Assembly (NCBI GenBank): GCA_013816325.1 | Contig: JACDEP010000038.1 | Location: 7,102 to 14,890 of the forward strand | Source: Methylotenera sp. | Lineage (GTDB): Bacteria; Pseudomonadota; Gammaproteobacteria; Burkholderiales; Methylophilaceae | Direction: 5' to 3' | Length of the DNA: 7,789 bases | Shown here: one piece after another, positions 6,057-7,789 of the stretch | How the letters are laid out: each line of letters begins with the position of its first letter | Numbering within the stretch: position 1 is the first letter of the stretch | The notes under the pieces: generated by a model | What the model saw: only the letters and a program-made list of their open reading frames with translations | Told to the model about the DNA's origin: nothing | Database searches by the model: none | Position numbers and translations under genes: made by a program

Positions 6057-7709
6057 TTATTTAAAATTTTTGCTGTAGTTAATTAAGCCATTGGTTGAAC
6101 TGTCGTAATTGCAAACTGTTTCACCGTTAATTAGCTGCGGCAATATTTGCTGAGCGATTTGTTTACCATACTCCACACCCCATTGGTCATAGCTATTGAT
6201 ATCCCAGATGATGCCTTGCACAAAAATCTTGTGTTCATATAAAGCAATTAATTTACCCAAAGTTTTGGGCGTTAGTTTTTCAAACATGATGGAAGTGGTA
6301 GGGCGGTTCCCCTCAAACACTTTATGCGGTAACAATTTTTCTAAGGCGTCGCTGCTCATGCCTTGTTTTTCTAGTTCGACACGCGCTTGTTCTTTTGTTT
6401 TGCCTAACATTAATGATTGCGTCTGTGCCAAGAAGTTAGCCATTAATATTTTATGATGCTGATTACCGTTTTTACCCACGTGGTAGTAACTGTGTATAGG
6501 CATTAGGAAATCGCAAGGCACGATTTGTGTGCCTTGATGAATCAGTTGATAGAAGGCATGCTGGCCATTGGTACCGGCCTCACCCCAGATGACGGAACCG
6601 GTTTTATACTGTACACGGTCACCTTTACGGTCGATGAATTTACCATTACTTTCCATGTCGGCCTGTTGCATATAGGCCGGAAAGCGCGCTAATCCTTGGT
6701 CGTACGGCAATATCGCTTGTGAATCCACATGGAAGAAATTGTTATACCAGACGCCAATCAATGCCAAAATGACAGGCATATTTTCTTCCAGCGGAGCGGT
6801 TTTGAAATGATTATCCATCTCAAAACCACCAGTGAGCAGCTCTTCAAAGTTATCCATGCCTACATACAAGGCAATAGATAAGCCGATCGCAGACCATAAT
6901 GAATAACGGCCGCCCACCCAGTCCCAGAAAGCAAACATATTGGCGGTATCAATACCGAAGTCTTCAACGGCTTTTGTATTGGTAGATAGCGCTACAAAGT
7001 GCCTGGCTACACGCGCCTCTTCCTTGGCCGATTCCAGAAACCATGTACGTGCAGAAAGCGCATTAGTCATGGTCTCTTGGGTGGTGAATGTTTTGGAAGC
7101 CACGATGAAAAGTGTGGTTTCAGGATTGCATACATTCAGTGAACGCATCAGATGCGCACCATCAATGTTGGATACGAAATGTACCTGTAAGTCAGGGCTC
7201 GCATAAGGCTTTAGTGCATCACACACCATGACCGGACCCAAGTCAGAACCGCCAATACCGATATTCACAATATCCGTAATGCGCTTGCCAGTGTAACCAA
7301 CCCAACTCCCGTTACGCACACTATCAGAAAATTTGCGCATCTGTGCCAGTACCGCATTCACTTCCGGCATGACGTCTTGACCGTCTACATAGACAGGCGT
7401 GTTTGTGCGGTTGCGTAGGGCGGTGTGCAATACTGCACGATTTTCCGTAATATTAATTTTGTCGCCCGAGAACATACGGTCGCGCCAATCTTCGATATTG
7501 GCTTCCCGCGCCATTTGCATGAGTAAAGGCAGTGTTTCATCATCAATACGATGCTTGGAATAATCCATAAGAATATCCGTAAACTTCATACTGAATTTTT
7601 GGAAGCGATCAGGGTCTTTTGCGAACAAGTCGCGCATGTGTGCTGAGGCAATTTTTTGCTGGTGCTGGCATAGTTTATGCCAAACAGGGTATTGGGTCAG
7701 TGTAGCCAT
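6057..7709 (-). CDS. pgi: Glucose-6-phosphate isomerase
   Basis: Interconverts glucose-6-phosphate and fructose-6-phosphate in the cytosol; it serves glycolysis, gluconeogenesis and, in ribulose-monophosphate methylotrophs, the hexose cycle. Its 550 residues match the E. coli enzyme (549) along the whole length. NIGIGGSDLGP (149-159) is the sugar-phosphate (SIS) loop, and ASKTFTTQETMTNA (204-217) binds phosphate. Signature DWVGGRYSLWSAIGLS spans 263-278 with R268. E353 (DMESNGK), H384 (NGQHAFYQ) and K516 (WGVEYGKQ, second signature) are the expected catalytic residues. The ATG at 7707-7709 lacks a clear Shine-Dalgarno site and follows an AT-rich stretch, but homology begins near it and no other start fits. 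It lies 26 bases after a probable glgB end, so the two are probably cotranscribed; its own terminator follows. Confidence 0.97.
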   Translation of the reverse strand: MATLTQYPVWHKLCQHQQKIASAHMRDLFAKDPDRFQKFSMKFTDILMDYSKHRIDDETLPLLMQMAREANIEDWRDRMFSGDKINITENRAVLHTALRNRTNTPVYVDGQDVMPEVNAVLAQMRKFSDSVRNGSWVGYTGKRITDIVNIGIGGSDLGPVMVCDALKPYASPDLQVHFVSNIDGAHLMRSLNVCNPETTLFIVASKTFTTQETMTNALSARTWFLESAKEEARVARHFVALSTNTKAVEDFGIDTANMFAFWDWVGGRYSLWSAIGLSIALYVGMDNFEELLTGGFEMDNHFKTAPLEENMPVILALIGVWYNNFFHVDSQAILPYDQGLARFPAYMQQADMESNGKFIDRKGDRVQYKTGSVIWGEAGTNGQHAFYQLIHQGTQIVPCDFLMPIHSYYHVGKNGNQHHKILMANFLAQTQSLMLGKTKEQARVELEKQGMSSDALEKLLPHKVFEGNRPTTSIMFEKLTPKTLGKLIALYEHKIFVQGIIWDINSYDQWGVEYGKQIAQQILPQLINGETVCNYDSSTNGLINYSKNFK

Positions 7710-7735
7710 TTAGGTGTTAAATTTTTATATTTTAA

Positions 7736-7789
7736 TTAATTTTTTATCTGTAATACTATTCCCGCCAACGGTGGCAAGGTAATTACAAG
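7736..7789 (-). CDS. glgB: C-terminal end of a probable 1,4-alpha-glucan branching enzyme (partial)
   Basis: Seventeen codons and a TAA stop, entering from the right edge on the minus strand, read LVITLPPLAGIVLQIKN. Glycogen branching enzymes end in a beta-strand with the sequence LTLPPLA followed by a few hydrophobic residues (E. coli GlgB ends ...LTLPPLATIWLVREAE), so this is a good match to the last strand of the alpha-amylase C-terminal domain. GlgB adds alpha-1,6 branches to glycogen. The fragment is short: another GH13 enzyme with a similar tail, or a chance reading, cannot be excluded. One other minus frame is also open here but gives nothing recognisable. Confidence 0.55.
   Translation of the reverse strand, partial: LVITLPPLAGIVLQIKN

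Noticed and set aside
5989..7755. Exact 13-base repeat TTTATCTGTAATA at 5989-6001 and 7743-7755, upstream of ppk2 and pgi
   Set aside because: Tempting as a shared regulatory site, but the right copy lies within the probable glgB coding end, and a 13-base match in an AT-rich window of this size is not surprising.
1..7789. Search for mobile elements, CRISPR arrays, tRNA/rRNA or a defence system
   Set aside because: No direct repeats with regular spacing, transposase motifs, terminal repeats or RNA gene patterns were seen; the genes are housekeeping types in plausible conserved order.

Overview
The window looks like ordinary chromosome from a moderately AT-rich betaproteobacterium. My best guess is the Methylophilaceae (Methylotenera-like), from protein resemblance and from gene order: rne and rluC divergent, with rluC followed by a HAD phosphatase, a small Rieske protein and a short S49 peptidase. 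The family-level placement is inference; the protein families themselves are clear from motifs. I saw no mobile element, CRISPR array, tRNA or rRNA.

Layout. (1) Positions 1-1234, minus strand: the N-terminal 411 codons of RNase E (rne), running off the left edge just after the zinc-link cysteines. (2) Positions 1235-1917: a 683-base divergent intergenic region with several inverted repeats, probably holding a long rne leader and the rluC upstream region. (3) Positions 1918-5055, plus strand: rluC, a HAD phosphatase, a Rieske [2Fe-2S] protein and an SppA-type peptidase, with gaps of 52, 12 and 59 bases. A good sigma-70-like promoter lies in the last gap, so sppA may also be transcribed alone. 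(4) Positions 5095-7789, minus strand and convergent with sppA: the last 17 codons of what looks like glgB, then pgi with a strong intrinsic terminator, then ppk2 with its own upstream region. A hairpin covers the convergent sppA/ppk2 ends.

How the genes fit together. The left half concerns RNA: RNase E processes and degrades RNA, and RluC modifies 23S rRNA. The HAD, Rieske and SppA genes ride with rluC, but nothing in their sequences joins them to one pathway. The right half concerns carbon, energy and phosphate storage: GlgB (glycogen branching), Pgi (glucose-6-P/fructose-6-P) and PPK2 (polyphosphate-driven nucleotide phosphorylation). I found no convincing new multi-gene system. The points most worth a second look are the structured rne/rluC region, the Rieske protein without an evident partner, and a dyad over the probable ppk2 promoter.
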